A DNA stretch of 64,000 bases, from NCBI GenBank assembly GCA_003260075.1, contig QLIY01000417.1, positions 70,495-134,494 on the forward strand, written 5' to 3'. Under the pieces are notes generated by a model that was not told the DNA's origin, searched no databases, and was given only the letters and a program-made list of their open reading frames with translations. The DNA is from Phallusia mammillata. Its lineage: Eukaryota > Chordata > Ascidiacea > Phlebobranchia > Ascidiidae. This document shows positions 45,917-60,650 of the stretch, one piece after another. The first letter of the stretch is position 1. Every line of letters begins with the position of its first letter. A program made the translations under genes and the position numbers.

Positions 45917-46722
45917 AGAACAATGAATGATATATTGCGAGCACACAAGCGAAAATGTGCAAGGGCAGCGGGATACAACGAAAAACTTGTTAAATATGCT
46001 ACCTGGTGGACGAAACGCTTGTTCAGTATTTATACATGGTGTCATTGATAAAGTGGGCTACAGCCTATGTTACGAATGGAAAGGTCGTGCTTTTCTGGGA
46101 TTATAGTTTGGCCAACCAAAACTTTTGGAGTAAGAATAATTTGTGGCAATTAAACACAAGTTTTTCAGGTTCCACTTTACACATATGAAGGCTTACTTCA
46201 AATGGCAGGAATGTTGACATCTTATCCAGTTTATTTCGGCTATTGGATGGGTCCATTCAACTTTGTTTTAAACGTCTATCACCCTGATGTTCTTAAAACT
46301 ATTCTATCCAAATCATGTAAGTTTCTGACTCAAAATTAGTATGCAGTGTTTATGATACACTGACTGTCACTTTGGCTGGTGTAGGCTACAACAACTTTGC
46401 ACCACAAACAATCGAATCTCCTCTTAATATGTTAAACTTTGTGGAAATTCGAGCCAGAAACCGGCCCGAACCCGAAAGTACAAGCCTGTAACCCGGCCCG
46501 AACCCGAATCGTTTTCAGAAGCCCGTTTAGGCCCGAAAGTTTGATAGACAGGGTGCCACAGGCCTATACGTTGAAGCGTCAGAAAGGACTAAGACAAAAA
46601 ACACAATAGAACAAGGCGTATGATTAGGTCAGGTCGAGCAACTCGCTACTTACTTAGATAAATTTATTCAAAAAATACCGACACATCGTGTAAAATCAGG
46701 CCCGTTTTTTTTCAAAAAAAAA

Positions 46723-46779
<57 letters not shown>

Positions 46780-49700
46780 ACCTTGATAAAATGCTGAACC
46801 TTGTGTATTAGCTCCCAAGGCGCCCGGTTACCAAAGGATTATCGCTCCTTTGTTTGGCGATGGACTTATTGCTAACAGCGGGGAAACATGGAAAAGACAT
46901 AGAAGACTCCTCACCCCGATATTTCACTTCAACATTCTACAACAGTAAGCGCTTTTATATTGTAAATTTGCAAAACTGTAACCCCTGATCGAGTTAGGGA
47001 AGTGGTTCTCAAACTGTGGTACACATACCACGAGTTATATGTCAGGGCTTTTCAGGTGGTACGCGAGTATCTTTCTGCTATACTTACTTTTTTGCACAGC
47101 CCATGTCTAGGACGTTTTTAAGGACTACTAACATGCTGGTTTCCTAAATTAAGGAACTGTTAGTCTACCCATTCAAACAAGATGCGATAGAAAAAGTCGC
47201 AAGATGGTGCGCGATCAGTATAAGTTTGAGAACCACTGAATTAGGGGGTTAACTATCTCATCCACCACATTTAAACGCAGACACTGCGAGGTTTTCAACT
47301 CGGGGGGGGGGTCTTGTCCCCTTTCCTGCCTCCTTAACAAGTGGCTATCATAGACCGGTGCTGTTTCAAAATTTAACATATACTCTGTAGTTAGCTCTAT
47401 GGGTTTCCTCAGCGGTGGGATTTAAATTGTTTGTCAGCCAGTTCTATCATAAAAGTCACGTTTTATAGCCAGTTCTGTTACAAAAATCCATTGACATGCA
47501 GTAACTAGTAATGCTAACTGGTTCGCTGATCTCATAAAATTTCGTGAGACGGTTTGATGGAACCGGTGCGAACCGGCTGAATCCCACCACTGGTTATCCT
47601 GTTTATTGGAAGTCTTGTGTGATACATTTTGTGTGAATGTCCACAGTTTTTCATTATCTCATCCACCCATTTAAACGCAGATACTGTGAGGTTTTCAACT
47701 CCAACTGTCAACCGGTTATCGATTGGTGTGAAGAAGTTGCCATCAACGGAAAAGCTGCTGATATATCTATTATGTTGAGCGAAGCTTCGTACCGAAACAT
47801 GATGGAGTGTATAATGTCACAAGTAGGGGGGGGGGTGAAGAAGTTGCCATCAGCGGAAAAGCCGCAGATATATCCGTTATAATAAGCGAAGCTTCGTACC
47901 GAAACATGATGGAGTGTATAATGTCACAAGTACCAGATGTGGGGTGAGTCAACCTGGGATTTTAACCGTTGGGTTAGTGCAGTAGTTCTCAAACTGTGCG
48001 TCGCGACGCCCTGGTGCGTCGTTTCAGTTTTACAAGGGCGTCGCAGAATATTTCCGTTTCGCGGCTTTTTGTTTTTGTATCAATAAACACAACTTTAATA
48101 ATAAGTTTCCTCATTAACTTTTATTTGCTGGAAGTCCTGAAAACTTTTCGTACACAAAAAAGTTTAAGAACCACTGGGTTATAGTGGTTCCAATCCCGTC
48201 CTTATTTGTGTTTGTCGTCAAGTCAAAAAGGCACTTACATTGATTGTGCAATAGGCCTGGCGATTACAACCAGCTTGTTCGAGAAGGAACGGAGAAAATA
48301 CTGCGACGATGGTTCAATCCTTTTTACCACAGTGAATTTATTTACAAGTTGACAAAGGATGGGAAACGTTTCTACAAGATCATTGAAATGATTGATGACA
48401 AAGTTGAAAAGGTAAACGAATATTTAGTGCGTTTCATCAACTTACAGACAAATATGACAAAACCCAACAGCTTAACTAATGGGTGAATGACCTGCATATA
48501 CACGTTACAACAAATGTTCAAACATTGGAAACTGTTTCTCATTTAAGTTTGTTTGTTTCTTGAGTGAGCTTTTGTTGTTTCGTTGTAGATTATAAGGGAG
48601 AGACGAGCGCTGTTGAACTCTCTCGAGTCAGATTCGGTTGAAACGACGAAAGTTGACGACAAGGCGACAGGAGAGTCGTTCGCTTTCCGCAAAAGGAAGG
48701 GACAATACGTTGATTTTCTTGATGTACTCATACAGACCAAGGTAAACATTAATAGATACAACGAGCACCTATTGCTTACATGCAACTAATCAACTAACAT
48801 GCTGTGTTGTAGGACCAAGACGGAGTTGGGTTGACAGACAAAGATGTAGTAGGTGAAGTTAAAACGTTTTTTGCAGCCGGACAAGACACAGTTTCAAACG
48901 GTAATAACAAAGTCAACAAGTTTGCTTGTACAAATTAATCTCAATATTTACTTTGTAGCTTTATCGTGGTTCATGTACCAACTTTCGAAACATCCAGAAT
49001 TTCAACAGAGATGTCGGGAAGAGATTAATGACGCAATCGGAAGCAGACCAGATTTAAAAATGTAAGTTCTGAAAGATTAATTTAGTTGATTTGCTTCCTG
49101 CATTATCAAACTTCTACACAACGCAACTATAGTGGCGCTTTTACACAGCCAACAAGTAACACATAGTAGCGTTTTCCCAGTGGTTGGATTAAACATCTGT
49201 TGTTGTTTATTTCATACAATAGGAATAATGCTGTAGTGGGTCGGCATCAGCTGGCACGGGAATAAACAAGTTTGTAAGTCAAGCAAACATGATTTTCCAC
49301 TGCCTGGTGCTTTAGACCTGAGGTTCTTGACCGCCTTGTTCAGGGGTAAAACGTATAATCAAAATTATGCAAAGAAAACTTATAAGGGTTAATAATAATT
49401 TCGTTACCTGCCTTAAGGAAAACGAAAGAACGAATGTTAACTATATGATTCTGCTTTACACATTTAAATAACTACTCGCAACATTTCAAGATTAACAAAC
49501 GTTGTAATAGGAGTGGCAGACTTCTGTGGCAATATGCAATGGTCCCCTTTTGAAAGTTTTCATATTGTTCAAATAACTTAACTATTAGAATAACATTAAC
49601 CAAGCCATAGGCGCCGAGTTTTACGAAAATGCAAGGTGGCGGACATAAAACATGACGGCACTTTATGTGACGTCACTAATACTGTTTAGTTTGCAATTGC

Positions 49701-50709
49701 AACACGTTGCCTTAACGTTTCTCATTGCAATAGCAACGTTTACAAAATGTTTTAAGTTTAACCATTTATTACAACACATTTGCACAACAATGGCCCAACA
49801 TTCACTGGCAGACAATGGTGTGTTCGACGTCATAAACAAAGCACGAACCAAAACAGGTTGCAGTTTTAAGCAACGTTTTTTGGCTGTATCTCCAGGATGT
49901 TTGTCTAAACGCAAAATTGTTCCAAATTTGCTTTAGAATTGAAGATATTTCGTACGTTACTGCTACAAACTGACCCAAATTTCCACGGTGGCCGCCATCG
50001 TGCTTTAAAACCCAAGGTGGCGGCGCCACCCCGCCTTCTCGGCGCCTATGAACCAAGCAATTGTTGTGTTACAGTTCTGATATGAGCAACTTGCCATATC
50101 TGACCCAATGTATCAAGGAGAGTCTTCGTTTGATGCCGGTTGTTCATCTTATTGCTCGTCAACTCGACGAAGATATCACAATTTCGCATCGGTTCAATGG
50201 ATACAAAGAAATCAAACTACATAAGGGCCAGAAATTGTCGGTAAACTTCTACGCATTGCATCGCCATGAGGAAATATGGAACAACCCATTGGTGAAATTT
50301 GACGAATTAAAAACTTTAAGCTTTTTGTAAGTATCACCTTAAATTGAAAAAACACTTTTTTGCAGGAATTCAACCCAGAAAGATTTACTCCTGAAAATTC
50401 GGCCAATCGACCTTCATACGCGTTTGCTCCATTTTCAGCTGGACCAAGGTAAAAGTTAAAACGCCCAAATTTTTTTTAAACAAACAAAATCGGTTTGGAT
50501 TTTAATCTCGAATGCCACAACATTGCAGGAACTGTATTGGTCAGCATTTTGCCATGCACCAAATGCGAGTGATAATTGCACAAATCCTCCGAAGATTCGA
50601 GGTTTACAGAGATGCTGACACCCAGAACCGAAACCCGTTGCTGGTCTCACACTCCAGTCAGAAAACGGGATTGCAGTCAAATTACGTACAGTTTAATACC
50701 GTGTGTTAA
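45450..50709 (+). CDS. CYP4F-like cytochrome P450, gene B
   Basis: Exons 45450-45659, 46169-46316, 46812-46944, 47681-47943 (exon 4, with a junction duplication), 48255-48411, 48589-48741, 48813-48900, 48959-49061, 50075-50291, 50366-50448, 50529-50709. All splice sites are GT-AG. Motifs: [51 protein letters not shown] joined to NCIGQHF with the heme Cys at the start of exon 11. Exon 5 is one codon shorter than in gene C. After [11 protein letters not shown] a missing A (GACACCCAG against GACACACCAG in gene A) shifts the frame, giving a novel tail ([11 protein letters not shown]) in place of the usual PEPKP.. ending. The same shift is in gene C. Introns contain three hAT-like MITEs. Confidence 0.85.
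45874..45915. repeat. G42 run
   Basis: Forty-two G in gene B intron 1, with no flanking duplication. It follows CTAACGTTTCGCCCACCAG, which resembles the end of a Penelope-type hammerhead whose CUGAUGA side would lie in the missing sequence. Confidence 0.75.
46450..46712. repeat. Dispersed repeat, GCCCGAACCCGAA type
   Basis: Second copy of the repeat at 15140-15440, ending close to the G56 run. It lies in gene B intron 2. Confidence 0.6.
46723..46778. repeat. G56 run
   Basis: Fifty-six G directly after the dispersed repeat. Treated as a sized gap filler. Confidence 0.8.
47000..47238. mobile_element. hAT-like MITE in CYP4 gene B intron 3
   Basis: Ends AAGTGGTTCTCAAACTG and AGTTTGAGAACCACTG. 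Target duplication AGTTAGGG (46992-46999) and AATTAGGG (47239-47246). Gene C intron 3 carries the uninterrupted empty site GATTGAGTTAGGGCGTTGAC near 54803-54822. Confidence 0.9.
47302..47835. other. Gene A-like segment inserted in gene B between G10 runs
   Basis: G10 at 47302-47311 cuts an exon 4 start. The following DNA to about 47825 is the inverted equivalent of gene A intron 3 and exon 4 (39117-39900), including the MITE with the same target site. G10 at 47826-47835 then returns to gene B exon 4. Probably a gene A allele contig placed here. Confidence 0.7.
47410..47592. mobile_element. hAT-like MITE, same insertion as 39362-39796
   Basis: Ends CAGCGGTGGGATTTAAAT and GAATCCCACCACTG. Right target site GTTATCCT is the reverse complement of AGGATAAC at the gene A copy, so both represent one ancestral insertion. 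This copy is continuous and shows the element's true interior. Confidence 0.85.
47980..48176. mobile_element. hAT-like MITE in CYP4 gene B intron 4
   Basis: Ends CAGTAGTTCTCAAACTGTG and TTTAAGAACCACTG. Target duplication GGTTAGTG/GGTTATAG, partly degraded. Gene C has GTTAGTGGTTC at the matching site (about 55036) without the element. Confidence 0.8.
49606..50050. mobile_element. Miniature inverted-repeat element, CATAGGCGCCGAG ends
   Basis: Terminal inverted repeats CATAGGCGCCGAG and CTCGGCGCCTATG. A perfect 8-bp target duplication AACCAAGC lies at 49598-49605 and 50051-50058. 445 bp, in gene B intron 8. Genes C and D lack it at the matching position. The 8-bp duplication fits the hAT class, though the ends lack the usual CAG start. 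Confidence 0.85.
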
Positions 50710-51294
50710 TTGTCATTTTGATCTCACATACAAACTGTATGCAAGCTGAATAATAACACTGCTGTAATTTTAATGTACGTTTTTGAGTAAGAAATAAACA
50801 TTGAATGGAGAAACAAAGGGTACTCTGGCAGGATTAGAAAGTTGAACTTAATTGCATGGTTCGTCGCGTTATGGCGTTCTCTGAGGAGATTTATTTTATC
50901 AAAATGCAAAAATGTCGGAGAACATCATTTGAAAATGGCTGAAGGTTTGTCGGAACAAACAGGTTATGTCAAAATTTTCGCGAATGTGTTTAGGGTCGAG
51001 GTCAAGTCAGCGTTTATGATTTTTTTACTGTTGATTTTGCTTGTTTAATCAGAACAGACGTCAAGTTGCCTCGTTCATAGAACTACGTAAGTCAAACATT
51101 AACAGCGATTTAGTTTGTCCGATCAAAGGTTGTGTTGATACAAGTATGTGAAATATACAACAACGATTAAAGTTAGTGGAAAGGTTCAACGCTGTTCTCA
51201 GAGGCCGTGAATGACTCGAACTTTGATTTACAAACGTTTTGCTGCTAGCTTGTGTTATGTCCCCTGTCCTAACCCACACACAAATCTTATGCAG

Positions 51295-51442
51295 GTTCCA
51301 CTTAACAAATATGAAGGCTTGTTGAAAATGGTGGGAATGACAATATCTAACCCAGCTTATTTCAGCTACTGGTTGGGTCCATTCGATATGTATTTGCAAG
51401 TTTATCACCCTGATGTTGTCAAAACTATTTTGTCCAGATCAT
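51295..51442 (+). pseudogene. Orphan CYP4 exon 2
   Basis: A complete 148-bp exon 2 with acceptor and donor (VPLNKYEGLLKMVG start, ILSRS end). Its 5' flank matches the upstream region of gene A in inverted orientation (about 41880-42340) and its 3' flank matches gene A intron 2. Exon 1 between them is missing, so this is a rearranged copy with an internal deletion or a misjoined contig. Confidence 0.75.
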
Positions 51443-52078
51443 GTAAGTTCAGCAAAAACTGATTCTGGCTACTTCATTTTTTTGTGCTTGTGAAAATATC
51501 TGTATTGTTGTCACTTGGTTTTGCAGCGAAGTTGTTTTTATTAAGCGTGTCCGGTTAAGAATGAATCGTAACACGTCAAAACGAGACAGGTAAACACAAC
51601 GCAGGAAAAAAGGCAAAACGAGAAAAAAGGCGTTTCTTGCAAATGTAATGCGTGTCGTCACCACCGTTCATTATTTTTGTAATTGGTGTATCTTTGTGTA
51701 ACCTGTAATACATTGGCTCTTTGCTGTTTCGGCTCCCACTTTTACAACTGTTGGAGTCTGTGTGCAATGATCCTTTACAATCACATGGTATACGGTACCC
51801 CCCTTTTACAGATCAGTTTTTTAACACACTAAATCTACACATGTTTACTTGCGTATTTAAAAAACAAGTCAATGTACTTCTGGGGCTAAATTAACCCAAG
51901 TTAAAAACACTGTTCTATGGAGAGTAGATAAAAACAACCAGCAATGTAATGTTTCATTTTCCTTTAATACATAAAGTAACACAGGAATTAGCAGATAGCT
52001 GCTGCCGGACAGATTTGAATGATAACACAATGGCATTAACCACTAATAACTGATGAACCATTTTTTTCAATCAACAGG

Positions 52079-52168
52079 AATATGACCCAGAAAGATTTAC
52101 CCCTGAAAATTCAAAATTTAACCAACAGACCTTCGTATGCATTTGTTCCATTTTCAACTGGGCCAAGG
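52079..52168 (+). pseudogene. Orphan CYP4 exon 10 fragment
   Basis: Reads [12 protein letters not shown] and then shifts frame because of extra bases (AAATTTAACC) before the ACCTTCGTATGC segment and the altered FSTGPR equivalent. The flanks resemble gene D intron 9 (61925-62269). No neighbouring exons. Confidence 0.7.
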
Positions 52169-52314
52169 TAGAAACACTAGTTGTTTGTACGATTCGTGTT
52201 GTCACTAACGAACGTAGGCCGCACAAAACTGAACAGGGGTAAAAAACATTCCAACGTGACAGTCAGTATACCATGGATAATTACAACATACCGGTAACGT
52301 AGTCAGAAACTTAC

Positions 52315-52906
52315 ATGATTTGGACAGAATAGTTTTAACAACATCGGGGTGATAGACGTTTAAAACAAAGTTGAATGGGCCCATCCAATAGCCATAATGA
52401 GTTGGGTAAGTTGGTTGCATTGCTTCCATTTTCAGTAGGCCTTCATATTTGTAAAGTGGAACCTGAAAAGTTTGTGTTTAATTGCCACAAATATTTCCTA
52501 CTCTAAAAAGTTAGGTTGGCCAAAGTGCAACTATAACCTAGCCCGGAGAAGCACAATCTTTCCGTTAATGACGATCGTAACACAAGTAGTAGCAACTTCA
52601 GCAAAGACATCATGTATTGTTGTGCATGTTGTCGGTAAAATAAATCGACACTTATAGTTCAAACATATGTTTTCACAAGCATTTCATAATTCTAACCTTT
52701 TTTAGATGTCCGTACAACCAATGGGCATCGTCGCTACTAGACAACAACTTCGCTGTCCTTCGCAATCTCACTTGATTCTGCACGAACGGTTTCACATATT
52801 TGACGATGACAGTGGAGAAGACAAGCACAGGTAGAAGATATGCGAAGACATAACCCAGTACGAACTGAGAGGCTGAAATGTCTGCTGCTGCAGGTGAGGG
52901 TGACAT
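52315..52906 (-). pseudogene. CYP4 exons 1-2 fragment (minus)
   Basis: Exon 1 at 52697-52906 (210 bp, [14 protein letters not shown]) and exon 2 at 52315-52462 (148 bp), both with intact splice sites and near-identical to gene C. The downstream exons are absent. The next DNA in its direction is the orphan exon 10 on the other strand. Either a 5' fragment of a duplicated gene or the inverted allele of gene C's start. Confidence 0.75.
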
Positions 52907-53179
52907 TTTGCTATAACACGCTACACGAAATGACTAAGTTAGCAAAAATTATCTGAAGGCTTTTTACTTGTAGGAACAAAAAACGTTTTGCAATGAGCTG
53001 CGCTGCACGTTCGAACCTTTTCGTGGAAACCTTCGCTGATTCTCATAAGAAATAACAAACTTTTTTTAATAAAATCGATCACGTCCGCACAGCACCAGAA
53101 TTAGTAAAATGTTCTGATATTTTACCATTTTGACTTTCGATTTTTGACAGACAAACGCAAAATATTTTACCGGTCTAAC

Positions 53180-53394
53180 CCAGTGGTCGACAAACACCAG
53201 GTCGCGGCCCGGTGCCGGTCCATAAGGAGTTCGTTACCAGGCCGCAGAAAAATTTCTTAAGGTTCACATTGTATCAAAGTTGTAATAATTGTAATTAGTT
53301 TTCAGTGCTGAACATTTGTAGTTTTTAAATACCGGTCCGTGATAAAAATTTCAACCGGGTCCGCATGCACTGCAAAAAAGGTTGCCGACCCCTG
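53180..53394. mobile_element. hAT-like MITE
   Basis: Ends CAGTGGTCGACAAAC and GTTGCCGACCCCTG. Perfect target duplication GGTCTAAC (53172-53179 and 53395-53402). 215 bp, upstream of gene C. Confidence 0.9.
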
Positions 53395-53704
53395 GTCTAA
53401 CCGAAAAAGTTCGCAGTTTTGACATAGTATGAGGTGTTGGACAACACGTGGTTGATACAATAGCTGCATTTCCCTGGTTGAAATACGGGTTTGCAGAAAG
53501 TCGACCACATAAGTCGTTGCAATAGTGTCATGAAACAGGTTAAGGTTGTATGTTCAAGGCAAAGTACACCGTAAGTCGAATATTAACCACATCGGCCAAG
53601 GTCTATGTCAAGTTCAGTGGTGCCAGGGATATGTTGACACTAGTCATAAGTGTGCAATTGGTTCTTAGAATCAGTAGATGTTTCCGCGAAATGGTTCGCA
53701 CTTG

Positions 53705-53801
53705 TAACGTAGCTCGTCGAAAAACGTTTTTCGTACCTACAAGTTTAAAGCCTTCAGATAACTTGCTAATTTAGTCAATTCGCGTAGCGTGTTATAGCAA
53801 G
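53705..53801 (+). promoter_or_regulatory. Conserved P450 upstream block
   Basis: The roughly 95 bases before the ATG (AAAACGTTTTTCG, CTACAAGTT, CTAATTTAGTCA, CGTAGCGTGTTATAGCAAG) recur almost unchanged before exon 1 of genes B and D, the truncated exon at 45173 and the minus fragment at 52906. Conservation stronger than in introns suggests promoter or 5' UTR function, or recent conversion. No TATA box is obvious. Confidence 0.5.
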
Positions 53802-58415
<4,614 letters not shown>

Positions 58416-59533
58416 ATGTTGTGTGTTAATTGTTACTTCATGTTATCTTTGTAATTTTGATCTTCATGTTATCTTTGTAATAAACACTGCTGTAATTTTA
58501 CCGCAAGGTTTTGTGTCAGAAATAAGCCTTGAACAAAGAAACATATGTTGACAGGATTAGAAAGTTGAACTTAATTGCCGGGTTCGTCGCGTTTTGACGT
58601 TGTCTGACAAGATTTATTAGATCAAAATGCGAAAACGTCAGAGAACATTAGTTGAAAATGGCCAAAGGTTTGTCGAAACGAACTGGTTATGTAAATATTT
58701 TTGCGAATGTGTTTATAGGGTCGAAGTCAAGTCAGTTTTAAACTTGTTAATTCCACTTGTTTGATCAGAAAAGAGGTCAAGTTGCCACGTTCAACGAACT
58801 ACATCAGTCAAAAGCCGTTAATGACTCGAAGTTCGATTTACAAATGTTTTGTTGCTAGTTTGTGCAAAAAGTCGATCACATGAGATGTTGCGATTGTGTC
58901 ATGAAACAAGTTTATGGTTGTTCTCTTCGACACAAAGTGCTCCGTTAGTCGAATATTGACTAGGTTAAGTTCAGTGAGGCACGGGTTATGTTGACACAAG
59001 CCATAAATATGGCCTCGATTAATTGTATAGAAAAAGTTGTTTCTTCCCGGAATCTGTTAATGTTTCCCGTAATGAAGCAAATGTGTAACACAGCACGTTG
59101 CAAAACGTTTTTTGTTTCTACAAGTTCAAAACCTTGAGACAATTTTCTAAATGAGTCATTCCGGGTAGCGTGTTATAGCAAGATGTCACCCTCACCTGCA
59201 GCAGCAGATATTTCAGCCTCTCAGTTCGTACTGGGTTATGTCTTCGCATATCTTCTACCTGTGCTTGTCTTCTCCACTGTCATCGTCAAATATGTGAAAC
59301 CGTTCGTGCAGAATCAAGTGAGATTGCGAAGGACAGCGAAGTTGTTGTCATGTGACGAAGATGCTCATTGGTTGTATGGACATCTAAAAAAGGTCAGAAA
59401 TTTTAGCTTCACTAAAATTTTTTTAGGCTAGGTTTTTGTTTAACTTCCAACAGTATTCATAGTTTATGGTTTGTATAAGTTTCTCGAAAGATTTGTTCGC
59501 CAACCTTCGGTTTAACTTGTTGCTACCAACGTA

Positions 59534-59625
59534 CTGGAGTGCCGTTGGATAGCTACGTTTGCTAATACGACCGATCTCTCATCACCATCTGCACTGATGG
59601 GAAACAGTTTGTCTGAAACCTGTGT
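59534..59625 (+). ncRNA. Degraded hammerhead-bearing repeat
   Basis: Starts GGAGTGCCGTT like the 60.5-kb copy and keeps CTGCACTGATG. The helix II and GAAA region is collapsed (GGGAAACAG), so no core remains. In gene D intron 1, sense orientation. Confidence 0.45.
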
Positions 59626-60529
59626 TTGTTGATTTAATTTTGCGATGACATTGCTTGTGTTATGTCTCTGTAAAATCCGAACACAAATCTTCTGCAGGTT
59701 CCACTTAACAAATATGAAGGCTTGTTGGAAATGGTGGGAATGTCAAAAACTCATCCAGCTTATTTCTGCTACTGGTTGGGTCCATTTATTATGTTCTTAC
59801 ACGTTTTTCACCCCGATATTGTCAAAACTATTCTGTCCAGATCATGTAAGTTCAGCAAAAACTGATTCTGGGTTTGTTGCGCTTGTGACAAACTTGGTTT
59901 ACTTGGTTGATAGTTTCCCAATTGGTTTATCTTTGTGCAAGCCGAAGTATATTGGCCCTTTGTTGTTTTAGCTCCTAAGGCGCCCGGTTACAAGAAATTC
60001 GCCACTTCTCTTCTCGGTGATGGACTTGTGGTTGCCAGCGGAGAAACATGGAAGAGACATAGACGACTTTTAACTCCGATCTTCCACTTCAACATTCTAC
60101 AACAGTAAGCGCCTTGTTTTCATTTCACAGTTGGTGCACAACCAACCTTTACAGTTTACCATGCATACTAGAAGCCTTGTGGGCCATCTTACAAATCACA
60201 TTTAAACGCAGACACTGCGAGGTTTTCAACTTCAACTGTCAACCAGTTATCGATTGGTGCGAGGAAGTTGCCATCAGCGGAAAAGCCACAGATATATCTG
60301 AGATGTTGAGCGAAGCTTCGTACCGTAACATGATGGAGTGTATAATGTCACAAGTACCAGATGTGGGGTGAGTTTCAACTCTTTTAGGGTTTATACTCGA
60401 AATGATAGTGGTTCGAATCCCATCCAACTTTGGTAGAACCTACAACAATGGTGTTGCACATACTCTCAAATTTAAGTACAAAAGACAGCCGTTTTATTTA
60501 TCACCTTCATTCAAATGGATATCCACCAG

Positions 60530-60650
60530 GAGTGCCGTTGTATGACTACACTAGCCAATACGGCTTATCTCTTGTCACCAGCTGCGCTGATGAGACCTTA
60601 TGGTCGAAACAGTGTGCACTGTCTGCAGCTTATCATTTATTGGCTCTAAA
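60530..60650 (+). ncRNA. Type I hammerhead ribozyme in gene D intron 4
   Basis: Helix I strand AGCTGCG (60580-60586), CUGAUGA (60587-60593), helix II GACC-TTAT-GGTC (60594-60605), GAAA (60606-60609), helix III CAGT-GTGC-ACTG plus A-U (60609-60622), cleavage nucleotide C 60623, and helix I return TGCAGCT (60624-60630), seven pairs including one G-U. An outer helix AGCCAAT (60553-60559) with ATTGGCT (60639-60645) extends helix I beyond an internal loop. All conserved core bases are present. It is in the sense orientation of the host gene. The element begins around GGAGTGCCGTT (60530). Related copies are at 22.1, 40.5 and 59.5 kb. Confidence 0.82.

Noticed and set aside
49652..49936. 94-aa ORF in gene B intron 8
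   Set aside because: It lies entirely inside the CATAGGCGCCGAG element with perfect target duplication, and overlaps equally long frames on the other strand.
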